Assembly: GCF_000425805.1 (NCBI RefSeq)
Contig: NZ_AUED01000017.1
Span: 144,941-208,940, forward strand
Direction of reading: 5' to 3'
Length of the DNA stretch: 64,000 bases
DNA from: Pseudomonas vranovensis DSM 16006
GTDB lineage: Bacteria; Pseudomonadota; Gammaproteobacteria; Pseudomonadales; Pseudomonadaceae
The notes under the pieces are model-generated. The model worked only from the letters and a program-made list of their open reading frames with translations. It ran no database searches and was not told where the DNA came from. This document shows, piece after piece, positions 26,423 through 34,648 of this stretch (within the stretch, counting starts at the first letter, position 1; each line of letters begins with the position of its first letter). A program made the position numbers and the translations under genes.

Positions 26423-26741
26423 GCTCGTCTCCCTGTGGGTCGGCACGACGCGCACCCCGTTGGCTATACACCTGCATACCGGGGCGTACCGGCGTCAGGC
26501 AGGCTTGGCAGTTGGGAGCGCCATCGATCTGGACCAGGCATTCAAAGCACACCCCCATCATGCAGAACGGCGCTCGCGCACTGCCGCTGATCGGTGTGCT
26601 GCGGCTTTGGCGTACCCCGCTGGCGAGCAGCGCAGCAGCCAGCGATACCCCGGCCGGTACCTGCAGCGGTTGGTCATCGAAGCAGATTTGTACGGTGGCT
26701 ATGTCCACAGACAAAGGCCGGAACAACGGTTCAGTGGGCAT
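26412..26741 (-). CDS. Small [2Fe-2S] ferredoxin-like dehydrogenase subunit
   Basis: The 109-residue protein has a plant-ferredoxin-like region, VQICFDDQPLQVPAGVSLAAALLASG, then the cysteine set PFCMMGVCFECLVQID...CQACLTPV that binds one [2Fe-2S] cluster. It corresponds to the gamma subunit of hydroxyproline/opine dehydrogenases (HcnA-like). It overlaps the genes on both sides by 11 bases, a sign of tight coupling into a three-subunit enzyme. Confidence 0.88.
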   Translation of the reverse strand: MPTEPLFRPLSVDIATVQICFDDQPLQVPAGVSLAAALLASGVRQSRSTPISGSARAPFCMMGVCFECLVQIDGAPNCQACLTPVRPGMQVYSQRGARRADPQGDEHGR

Positions 26742-27855
26742 AGTTGAATTCGCTTTGCTGATCGAAGCGCTGCAAGGAGAACGGTGCCAGTTCGGCAGTG
26801 GGTGACTGCTCCGCTATATGGCGTGCCAGGCTCAAGGCGTGGGCGGCGGCCAGGGTCACCCCGCTGTGGCAGGACACCACCCAGGCGCCAGGTGCGCAGC
26901 CCAAGGCTTCATAAATGGGCGCGCCATCTGGCGTCAGTACCCGCAGGGCGCCCCATGCGCGCACCAGGCGCACATGGGCCAGGCATGGAAACGACTGCAC
27001 GGCGCGCCGGGCGATGTCGGCCATTACCGGCACGCTGGCGCTGTCGTTCAGCCCCACGGACTCGGCGGAGTCGCCCAATTGCACGGTACCTTCGTCGGTC
27101 TGGCGCACGGTGCTGGTGGGAAAATGCAGAAACGGCTGCAACCGTTCGCTAACGAGTATCTGGCCGCGTGTTGTACCCAGGGGAACCTCATGACCCAGTT
27201 GCGCCCCCAGTGTTCGATTGCCCAGGCCTGCCGCCAGCACCAACTGCTTGCAGCGCCAGCGCTGGCCGCCGGCGGCCAACTCGAAACCGCCGCTGTGCTG
27301 GCCGATGGCATCGATCCGGCAACCATTGCTCACTTTCACGCCCCATTGCTGGCAGGCCACATGCAAGGCATGCAGTAGCTTGAGCGGATTGACGTGGCCA
27401 TCCAATGGCGAGTAGCAGGCGCCTACCACCGCATCGCCAACGCCAGGCAAGCGCTGACGCAACTGTGCCCCTTCCAGGCATTCAAAGGGGTAGTCACCCT
27501 GTTGGGCATCACGCAGCCATTCCAGTCGTGCCAGCTCCTGTTTGAGCTCGTCAGTGGAAAGGCACAACTGAAAACCACCAGGCTGGCGAAGTTGCACGTC
27601 GATGCCGCTATCGACCGCCAGCATCCGCGCAAACTCGGGCCATAACGCTGCTGAACGACGGGTCCATCGGGCATAGGGAAGCATGCGAAAACCTTTGCTT
27701 TGTACCCACAACAGGCCGAAGTTGCCACGCGAGGCACGAAAGGCCTGGTCGCCTTCATCCAGGACGGTCACCGCATGCCCTTGCCGTGCGAGGCCATAGG
27801 CCACGGCCATGCCTACGAGGCCGGCGCCAAGAACGATGGTTTGTGAGCTTTGCAT
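26731..27855 (-). CDS. DAO-type FAD oxidoreductase (beta subunit of opine/D-amino-acid dehydrogenase)
   Basis: This 374-residue flavoprotein begins with TIVLGAGLVGMAVAYGLARQGHAVTVLDE, a Rossmann FAD site of the D-amino-acid oxidase superfamily (GxGxxG with a glutamate for the ribose). GNFGLLWVQSKG and ALRVLTPDGAPIYE are typical of HcnC/OoxB/glycine-oxidase-like subunits that attack a secondary amine. The start at 27855 is chosen over 27903 because it begins at the fold. It is the first gene of an operon with two iron-sulfur subunits, RidA and a binding protein. Substrate likely an opine, D-proline derivative or N-alkyl amino acid. Confidence 0.87.
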   Translation of the reverse strand: MQSSQTIVLGAGLVGMAVAYGLARQGHAVTVLDEGDQAFRASRGNFGLLWVQSKGFRMLPYARWTRRSAALWPEFARMLAVDSGIDVQLRQPGGFQLCLSTDELKQELARLEWLRDAQQGDYPFECLEGAQLRQRLPGVGDAVVGACYSPLDGHVNPLKLLHALHVACQQWGVKVSNGCRIDAIGQHSGGFELAAGGQRWRCKQLVLAAGLGNRTLGAQLGHEVPLGTTRGQILVSERLQPFLHFPTSTVRQTDEGTVQLGDSAESVGLNDSASVPVMADIARRAVQSFPCLAHVRLVRAWGALRVLTPDGAPIYEALGCAPGAWVVSCHSGVTLAAAHALSLARHIAEQSPTAELAPFSLQRFDQQSEFNYAH

Positions 27856-28009
27856 AGTGTGATGCCCTGCCCAGATCCGCTGCGTGGTGGTCTGAATCAC
27901 CAATGAAAATGGGCTTATGATTGATATGGAGCCGATGCTAGGCTGGTGGCTCAGGCTTTAAAAATGCTTTGTTTTCTGTCATTCATGTTTTTTGGTTATG
28001 GTTTTTTCC
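27856..28009. promoter_or_regulatory. Divergent promoter region for oxidase operon and LysR gene
   Basis: The 154-base gap is AT-rich near the LysR gene and separates two divergent starts, the standard layout for a LysR regulator and its target operon. No T-N11-A box stands out enough to place the operator. Confidence 0.5.
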
Positions 28010-28915
28010 ATGAATCTTCGCCACCTCGAAGCCTTCCGCGCCGTGATGCTTGGCCAGACCGTTACCCGCGCCGCCGAGATGCTGCACATCTCCCAACCGG
28101 CAGCCACACGTTTGATTGCAGCGCTGGAGGAGGACATCGGGCTGACCTTGTTCGATCGGGTCAAGGGACGCTTGCACCCGACTGCCGAGGCGCATGTGTT
28201 GTTCGAGGAAGTGCAGCGCTCGTTGCTGGGCGTGGAGCGTATCGCCCGCACTGCAAAGGAGATCGTGGGCCTCAAGCGCGGCTCGCTGCATATCGCCTGT
28301 GCGCCAGCCCTGGGTCTTTCCTTTCTGCCACGGGCCATCTGTGCATTTCTGGCCGAGCACGAACAGGTGCAGATCACGCTTGAAGTGCTGGCCTCCCGGG
28401 AGGTGGTCGACCGCTTGATGGGGCAGCGCTGCGACCTGGGCATGATCGCCGAACCCGATAGTTACCTGGGGCCCCGGGGAGAGCGTTTGTTCCGCTCGCC
28501 GCTGTTGTGTGCGCTGCCGGCGGGGCACCGATTGCAGGAACAATCGAAGGTGGTTCCCGAAGACCTGGAAGGCGAGGCGTTTGTGTCGTATCCGAGCAAT
28601 ATCGCCTCGCGCCAATACATCGATGCCATTTTCGCCGCCCATGGCGTGACCCGTGACTTGCGCGTGGAAACCCAACTCTCGCTGCCGATGTGCAACTTTG
28701 TCGCCAATGGGCAAGGCGTGGCCCTGATCGATGCCATCAGTGCATTGGAGTTCGCCGGGGCCGGTGTAGTGTTCCTGCCGTTTGAGCCCACAGTAGAAAT
28801 GGATTTCACGTTACTGCTGCCTGCGCAGGTTCCTTCGTCGCGGTTGCTTGCACGTTTCATTGAGCACTTGCACGACTTTGTCGAGCAGCAGGTGCCAGCG
28901 GCCTATCGGTTGTAG
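28010..28915 (+). CDS. LysR-family regulator, OccR/NocR-like
   Basis: The 301-residue protein starts MNLRHLEAFRAVMLGQTVTRAAEMLHISQPAATRLI, an N-terminal winged helix most like OccR/NocR, the octopine/nopaline regulators. The C-terminal effector domain is complete. In-frame ATGs exist at 27992 and 28010; the second gives the usual N terminus, though neither has a strong ribosome site. It is divergent from the three-subunit dehydrogenase operon and is its likely activator, sensing the substrate or a related amino acid. Confidence 0.88.
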   Translation: MNLRHLEAFRAVMLGQTVTRAAEMLHISQPAATRLIAALEEDIGLTLFDRVKGRLHPTAEAHVLFEEVQRSLLGVERIARTAKEIVGLKRGSLHIACAPALGLSFLPRAICAFLAEHEQVQITLEVLASREVVDRLMGQRCDLGMIAEPDSYLGPRGERLFRSPLLCALPAGHRLQEQSKVVPEDLEGEAFVSYPSNIASRQYIDAIFAAHGVTRDLRVETQLSLPMCNFVANGQGVALIDAISALEFAGAGVVFLPFEPTVEMDFTLLLPAQVPSSRLLARFIEHLHDFVEQQVPAAYRL

Positions 28916-29045
28916 GCACACAGCCGCGATACGCGGTGATTGCAGCTTTCCCACCCTTGACGTAAAAGGAAAGGCAACCGCTAGCCCACCGACGCATTGT
29001 TGGTGTGGTACTTGCTTATATCGGGACACCGAGCGGGAGCCGCCG

Positions 29046-30953
29046 ATGAGCACACTAAAAACAACAACAAATGCATTGCCGCCCAGCACGCGCCTGGCCC
29101 GGGAAATGCTCTCGGTAGACGGACAGGTACCCGAAGGGGTGCTGCGGGCCGAAATCGATGCGTCGTGGCGACGCAGCCTCGACCATGGAGTGGGCGTGCA
29201 CAGCCGCAACGAGGTCAGCCTCGCTTCTGCGGCCAGCCTCGACCTGCTGCTGGCCCGCAACCGGCTGCTGCTCGATGCCGCCACTGCCGAGCTCGACTAC
29301 CTGCGCGGCCGCCAGGGCGACGATGGCCTGATCATCCTGGCCAACGCCGACGCCACCATTCTCGCCGTCGAAGGCACGGCAGACACCCTGCGCACCAGCA
29401 GCCAGGCGGGCATTGCCCCCGGCACCTGCTGGAGCGAAGCCGAGCGCGGTACCAATGCGCTGGGCACCGCGCTGGTGGAAGCGCGCACGGTGCAGATCGA
29501 TTGCGGTGAACACTTCCTCGAACGCCTTGCGGACTACTCTTGCACCTCAGTACCGATCCACTGCCCGCAGGGTGAGCTGTTCGGTGTGCTCGACCTTACC
29601 CGCGAGGGACCGCTTGGCCGCCTGCACGACCGTACTGCGCTGCTGGCCCTGGCGGTGAGCCAGATCGAAGGCAAGCTGTTCAACAACAGCTACCCCGAAC
29701 AGATCGTGCTGGCCTTCCACAGCCGCCGGCACTACCTCGATTCACCGTGGCAGGGCCTGCTGGCGCTGGGCATGGACGGGCGCATCGTGGCGGCCAGCAA
29801 CCAGGCCTGCCAGTTGCTGGCAAGCCCTCGCGACAACCTCATCGGCCAACGTTGCGACGGCCTGCTCGGCATGCGCCTGGAGCAATGGCTGGCGCGCCTG
29901 CAGCAGGGCAAGGTCGAGCATGTCGAGACCGCCAAAGGTGGCTTTTTCTACAAAACCCTGCAGGTGCCGCAGCGGCCCCTGAGCGTCAGTGTTCCTGCGC
30001 TACAGTCCTCGCGGGCGCTCACTCAGCATCCGGACCTTGAGCGCCTCGGTGCCGGCAACAGCCGCCATGCGCGCGCCCTGCGCATGGCCCGCCAGGGCTT
30101 GGCCAACGGCCTGCCGGTGGTGTTGCTGGGTGAGACCGGCAGCGGCAAGGAAGTCGTCGCCCGTGCCCTGCATCAAGACAGCGCCCGTGCCAGCAAACCC
30201 TTCGTCGCAGTGAACTGTGCGGCGATTCCCGAAGGCCTGATCGAGTCCGAGCTGTTCGGCTACCGCGAAGGCGCCTTCACCGGCTCGCGCCGCGGCGGCA
30301 TGGTCGGACGCCTGCAGCAGGCCCACGGCGGCACGCTGTTTCTCGACGAAGTCGGCGATATGCCGCTGGCGCTGCAAGCCCGTCTGTTGCGGGTGCTGCA
30401 GGAGCGCAAAGTAGCGCCGCTGGGCGCCGGCCAGGAGCAGGATCTGGACATCGCCCTGATCTGTGCCACTCACCGTGACCTCAAGGCCCAGGTCCAGTCC
30501 CAGCAGTTTCGCGAGGACCTTTACTACCGCATCCACGGCATCAGCGTGCAATTGCCAGCCCTGCGCGAGCGCGAAGATCTGCCGGCCTTGATCCGCAGCC
30601 TGCTGGACCGCCTAGGCGGTGAGGGCGTGCAGGTATCAAGCGAGCTGAGCAGCGTGTTTGCCGCCTATCACTGGCCGGGCAACATCCGCCAACTGGAGAT
30701 GACCTTGCGCCTGCTGCTGGCCATGCGCGAACCCGGCGAGCAGGAGCTGGACCTGATGCATTTGCCCGATAACCTGCTTGACGAGCTGCGCGGCAGCATG
30801 CCGCCCAGTGGCGGAGGACGCATGCGTGATTCGCAGTTGGCGCTGATCCGCCAGGCCATGGAGCGCCATGGCGGCAATGTCAGCGCGGCGGCCCAGGCGC
30901 TGGGTGTCAGCCGCGCAACCCTGTACCGCAAACTCAAGCAGGTGCAGCCTTGA
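29046..30953 (+). CDS. Sigma-54-dependent activator (AcoR type) of the amine dehydrogenase locus
   Basis: The 635-residue protein has an N-terminal GAF/PAS sensor region, a AAA+ domain with Walker A GETGSGKE, the sigma-54 contact loop GAFTGS (commonly GAFTGA) and Walker B GGTLFLDEVGD, and a C-terminal Fis helix-turn-helix (GGNVSAAAQALGVSRATLYRKL). The start at 29046 is set by GGGAG ~7 bases before it. Its stop overlaps the exporter gene by 4 bases, linking it to the qhp maturation genes. It probably binds the palindrome at 36249-36265 and activates the amine dehydrogenase promoters when amines are present. Confidence 0.88.
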   Translation: MSTLKTTTNALPPSTRLAREMLSVDGQVPEGVLRAEIDASWRRSLDHGVGVHSRNEVSLASAASLDLLLARNRLLLDAATAELDYLRGRQGDDGLIILANADATILAVEGTADTLRTSSQAGIAPGTCWSEAERGTNALGTALVEARTVQIDCGEHFLERLADYSCTSVPIHCPQGELFGVLDLTREGPLGRLHDRTALLALAVSQIEGKLFNNSYPEQIVLAFHSRRHYLDSPWQGLLALGMDGRIVAASNQACQLLASPRDNLIGQRCDGLLGMRLEQWLARLQQGKVEHVETAKGGFFYKTLQVPQRPLSVSVPALQSSRALTQHPDLERLGAGNSRHARALRMARQGLANGLPVVLLGETGSGKEVVARALHQDSARASKPFVAVNCAAIPEGLIESELFGYREGAFTGSRRGGMVGRLQQAHGGTLFLDEVGDMPLALQARLLRVLQERKVAPLGAGQEQDLDIALICATHRDLKAQVQSQQFREDLYYRIHGISVQLPALREREDLPALIRSLLDRLGGEGVQVSSELSSVFAAYHWPGNIRQLEMTLRLLLAMREPGEQELDLMHLPDNLLDELRGSMPPSGGGRMRDSQLALIRQAMERHGGNVSAAAQALGVSRATLYRKLKQVQP

Positions 30954-32674
30954 TCCAGCGCCTGCTTGCCCGGCTGATCGATCACCCGGACCCACCAGCG
31001 CTGGATGCAGCGCTGCGCTGGTTGTACGGTTTCATCCGCCCGCAGCGCCTGGCCATCGCCGGGCTGCTGGGGTTGTCACTGTGCGCGACCTTGCTGGTGC
31101 TGGTGCAGCCCTGGTTGACCAAGCTGCTGATCGATGACGGCCTGCTGGCGCGCAACTTTCCGACCCTGGCGCTGATCGCCGGGCTGATGGTGCTGGCCGG
31201 TATTCTCGGCACGCTGCTGTCGGGCCTGAACCGCTACCTGCATACGCGCCTGTCCGGGCGTATCCTGTTTGCCCTGCGCGACGAGATCTACCGTCACCTG
31301 CAGGGCCTGTCTCCGACCTTCTATGGCAAGCGCCGCATCGGTGACCTGATGTCGCGGCTCGATGGCGATGTCGCCGAGATCCAGCGCTTTGCCGTCGACT
31401 CGCTGTTCTCCGCCGTTTCCAGTGTGATCGGCCTGGTGTGCGCCCTGGCGATGCTCCTGGCGTTGTCGTGGAAGCTGTCGCTACTGGCGCTGGTGCTGAT
31501 TCCGCTGGATGTGCTGTGGCTGCGCTGGATGCGCCGCAAGGTCGAGCGCGAAGTGCGGCAACTGCGCGAGAAGTCGGCGGATGTGTCGTCGTTCCTGGTC
31601 GAGACGCTGCCGGCGATGAAGTTCATCCAGTCCGCCGGCCAGCAGCAGCGTGAGGCACGGCGCCTGGACGGCCTGGGCCAGGGCTACATGAACCAGTTGC
31701 TACGGGTGCAGGTCACCGAGTTTTTCACCCAGGCGGTGCCTGGCACCCTGACCTCGCTGTCACGCGCCTGTGCCTTTCTGGTCGGCGGCTATTGGGTGGT
31801 GCAGGGCACCTGGCAACTGGGCGCCCTGATCGCGTTCTCGACCTACCTGGGCATGGCCGTGGGGCCAGTGCAGAGCCTGCTGGGCCTGTATGTGGCGATG
31901 CAACGCATGAGTGTCAGCCTGGGGCGGGTCATGGAGCTGCGTGGTGAGTTGCCGGAGGTGACCAGCCCTGTGCAGTCGCAGCCGATGCCTTCCATGGGGG
32001 ACTTGCAGTTGCAGGGCGTGAGCTTTGCGCATCCGGGGCGCCCGGCGCTGTTGTGCGAGGTACAGGCGAGCATTCCCCACGGTTGCAAGGTGGCCTTGAG
32101 TGGCGCCTCGGGGGTGGGCAAGTCGACCCTGATCGACTTGCTGCAACGTTTCTACGACCCCCAGGCCGGGCGCATCCTGCTCGGTGGCGTCGACCTGCGC
32201 GAACTGGATCTGTTTGAACTGCGCCGGCGTGTGGCGGTGGTCAGCCAGGATATCGTGCTGTTTCGCGGCAGCCTGACCGACAACCTGGCCTACAGCGCGC
32301 CCGACGCCACGCGCGAAGCGATAACCGCAGTGGCCCGCCTGGCACAGCTGGACAGCCTGATCGCATCGTTGCCCGAAGGCCTGGACAGTCCGCTGGGCGA
32401 GCGGGGCCAGCAGTTGTCGGGCGGGCAGAAGCAACGCATTGCCATTGCCCGGGCGCTGCTCCAGGACCCGCTCATTCTGGTGCTCGATGAAGCCACCTCG
32501 GCGGTGGACGAACGCACCGAACGGGAAGTCATCGCCGCCATCGACGTGCTGTTCAGCACCCGCACCCGCATCTTGATCAGTCATCGGCCCTCGACTCTGG
32601 CCGATGCCGACCTGCGCCTGGCGTTGCACGACGGGAAGTTGCGCGAGCGATGGGAGCAGCCCCATGAAGCCTGA
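30950..32674 (+). CDS. qhpF: ABC exporter for the QH-AmDH gamma subunit
   Basis: The 574-residue half-transporter has six predicted membrane helices in its first ~320 residues and an ATPase domain with Walker A SGASGVGKST, signature LSGGQKQRIAIARALL and Walker B LILVLDEATSAVDE. In Paracoccus, QhpF exports the crosslinked gamma subunit to the periplasm. It sits in the matching position here, between the regulator and the QhpE protease, overlapping both (4 and 11 bases). The ABC exporter class is certain; the cargo is from family knowledge. Confidence 0.87.
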   Translation: MIQRLLARLIDHPDPPALDAALRWLYGFIRPQRLAIAGLLGLSLCATLLVLVQPWLTKLLIDDGLLARNFPTLALIAGLMVLAGILGTLLSGLNRYLHTRLSGRILFALRDEIYRHLQGLSPTFYGKRRIGDLMSRLDGDVAEIQRFAVDSLFSAVSSVIGLVCALAMLLALSWKLSLLALVLIPLDVLWLRWMRRKVEREVRQLREKSADVSSFLVETLPAMKFIQSAGQQQREARRLDGLGQGYMNQLLRVQVTEFFTQAVPGTLTSLSRACAFLVGGYWVVQGTWQLGALIAFSTYLGMAVGPVQSLLGLYVAMQRMSVSLGRVMELRGELPEVTSPVQSQPMPSMGDLQLQGVSFAHPGRPALLCEVQASIPHGCKVALSGASGVGKSTLIDLLQRFYDPQAGRILLGGVDLRELDLFELRRRVAVVSQDIVLFRGSLTDNLAYSAPDATREAITAVARLAQLDSLIASLPEGLDSPLGERGQQLSGGQKQRIAIARALLQDPLILVLDEATSAVDERTEREVIAAIDVLFSTRTRILISHRPSTLADADLRLALHDGKLRERWEQPHEA

Positions 32675-33338
32675 GCTGCGCATTGGTATGGTCGACAGCG
32701 GCCATGGCCTGGCGCCTGGGCAGGTTGCATCAGCGTGCAGGTTTGAGCTGGCAGGCCTTGGCGTACAACAAGGTGAGTTGCTCGAGGATGCCCTGGGGCA
32801 TGGCTCGGCGGTGGCCGAGGCGATCACCTCGCGGGCGGGTGAAGCGCGCTTGTGTGTTGCCCAGGTATTCGACCAGCGCGGGGTCACCACTGCCTTGCAG
32901 GTGGCGGCGGCGATTGATTGGCTGCTCGGCTGCGAGGTGCGCGTGATCAATCTCAGCCTGGGGCTGCGCGAAGACCGCCCGGCACTGCGCCAGGCGTGTC
33001 AGGCGGCGGTCGAGGCCGGGGTGCTGGTCTGTGCCTCAAGCCCGGCCCAGGGGGCGCCGGTGTATCCGGCCGCCTATCCTGGCGTGCTGGCAGTGACCGG
33101 TGATGCCCGCTGCGACGCCGGGCAGTGGACATGGCTGGACTCGCCCCAGGCGTGTTTTGCTGCCTGTGTGCGCAGCGCCGATGCGCGACTTTCCGGCGCC
33201 AGCCTTGGTTGCGCGGCACTCAGCGGGCATCTCGCGGCGTACCTGCAGCAGCAGCCGACGGCAAGCAATGCCGAGGTGCTCGTTTGGCTTCAGGAAAACG
33301 CCCATTACCGGGGTGTCGAACGCAGGCGCGGGCCATGA
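32664..33338 (+). CDS. qhpE: Subtilisin-like protease that trims the gamma-subunit leader
   Basis: This 224-residue S8-family protease is short, with no signal peptide or prodomain. The triad is visible: Asp11 (MVDSGHG), His46 (GHGSAVAEA) and Ser180 (SGASLGCAALSG). QhpE cuts the leader from the crosslinked QhpC in the cytoplasm before export. The start at 32664 has TGGGAG upstream and overlaps the exporter gene by 11 bases. Its own stop overlaps the next start (ATGA). Confidence 0.88.
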   Translation: MKPELRIGMVDSGHGLAPGQVASACRFELAGLGVQQGELLEDALGHGSAVAEAITSRAGEARLCVAQVFDQRGVTTALQVAAAIDWLLGCEVRVINLSLGLREDRPALRQACQAAVEAGVLVCASSPAQGAPVYPAAYPGVLAVTGDARCDAGQWTWLDSPQACFAACVRSADARLSGASLGCAALSGHLAAYLQQQPTASNAEVLVWLQENAHYRGVERRRGP

Positions 33339-34645
33339 GCCAGGTCGTGATTCTGGGCGCGGGCCCAGCGGGGGCGGCGGTGGCGCTGGGTTTGCGCAAG
33401 CTGGGCCATGACGTGTGCATCGTCAGTGAGTGGCGGCGCTTCGCGGCCTTGGAAGGGGTGTCGCAGCGGGTGCTTGAAGGCTTGCGCGCTGCTGGCCTGG
33501 AAAAGGCGTTGCGATGCGCCAGCGAACCTTCATTGCGGCAGGTGAACTGGAACGGCGACAGTGCTGCGCGCAATCATGAGTTTTTGCTCGACCGACCCAC
33601 CTTCGATCAAGGGCTGCGCGATGACCTGCACACCGCAGGCGTCGCCCTGATCGAGGCGCGGGTGCTGGCGGTCCAGCGCGACGCCCAGCGCTCCTTCGTG
33701 GCGCTGGAAGGGGCTCCTGACCTGGTCGCGGACTTTATCATCGAGGCTCGTGGCCGGCAGGCGCCCCTACGTGATGGTGCGTTGCCCGGCAAGGCCTGGC
33801 GCGGCCCGGAAACCCTCAGTTTGCTCAATCGTTGGCAAGGCCAACCCGGGCCTGCCGCCAGCGCGGTCGAAAGCCTTGCCGATGGCTGGGTATGGATGGC
33901 TCGCCAGGCCGATGGCCGCTGCTACTGGCAGATGACCCTGGACGTGGCCAGCACCCTGTTGCCCGATAAAGCCGGTTTGATCGACTACTGCCGGGGGCGA
34001 CGCCAGGCGTCTGAGATGGCGCAGCGCTTTTTTGCCAGTGACCAGGAGCACGACCTGCAACTGCACGCGCGCAGCAGCACGGCGATCCTGTCGCGGCACA
34101 GCTGTGGCGATGGCTGGATCAGGGTGGGGGATGCGGCGATGGCGGTCGATCCGCTGTCGGGCAATGGGATTTTCCAATCGCTGTCGTCTGCTCTGCAGGC
34201 GCCGGCCGTGATCAATACCGTGCTCAACCTGCCCGAGCGTACGGCGCTGGCCCAACAGTTTCATCAGCAGCGCGTCGAGCAACTGTTCTGGCGCTTTGCG
34301 CGTATCGGCCGGGACTTCTACGCACAGGAACAGCGCTGGACCGAGCAGCCGTTCTGGCAGGCACGGAGCACCTGGCCCGATGCCCGGCCCCTGCACCCCG
34401 CCCCGGACTTCGGCGCCCTTCAGGTGCAGTGGGCTCCGGTGTTGCGCGACGGCCTGGTAGACCGCGCGCAGGTGGTCACCAGCCCCGACCAGCCCCTGGG
34501 TATCTGGCACGTGCAGGGCATCGAGCTGGCGCCGTTGGTGAGCCGGCTGCGCCATGAGCCGGCGCAGCAGGTGCTGGCAGACCTGGCGCCCGAGCAAGCG
34601 CTGCAGGTGCGGCGCTGGCTGCTCAGTCAGGGCTACCGGCCTTGA
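33335..34645 (+). CDS. qhpG: FAD monooxygenase for CTQ biogenesis
   Basis: The 436-residue flavoprotein has the Rossmann site VVILGAGPAGAAVALGL, and the FAD-ribityl motif VGDAAMAVDPLSGNGI of the tryptophan-halogenase/geranylgeranyl-reductase-like monooxygenases. QhpG hydroxylates the gamma-subunit tryptophan that becomes the CTQ quinone. It starts at 33335, overlapping the protease stop by 4 bases. It is convergent with peaE, with three bases between the stop codons. The monooxygenase class is clear; the substrate is from its place in the cluster. Confidence 0.87.
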   Translation: MSQVVILGAGPAGAAVALGLRKLGHDVCIVSEWRRFAALEGVSQRVLEGLRAAGLEKALRCASEPSLRQVNWNGDSAARNHEFLLDRPTFDQGLRDDLHTAGVALIEARVLAVQRDAQRSFVALEGAPDLVADFIIEARGRQAPLRDGALPGKAWRGPETLSLLNRWQGQPGPAASAVESLADGWVWMARQADGRCYWQMTLDVASTLLPDKAGLIDYCRGRRQASEMAQRFFASDQEHDLQLHARSSTAILSRHSCGDGWIRVGDAAMAVDPLSGNGIFQSLSSALQAPAVINTVLNLPERTALAQQFHQQRVEQLFWRFARIGRDFYAQEQRWTEQPFWQARSTWPDARPLHPAPDFGALQVQWAPVLRDGLVDRAQVVTSPDQPLGIWHVQGIELAPLVSRLRHEPAQQVLADLAPEQALQVRRWLLSQGYRP

Positions 34646-34648
34646 CCT

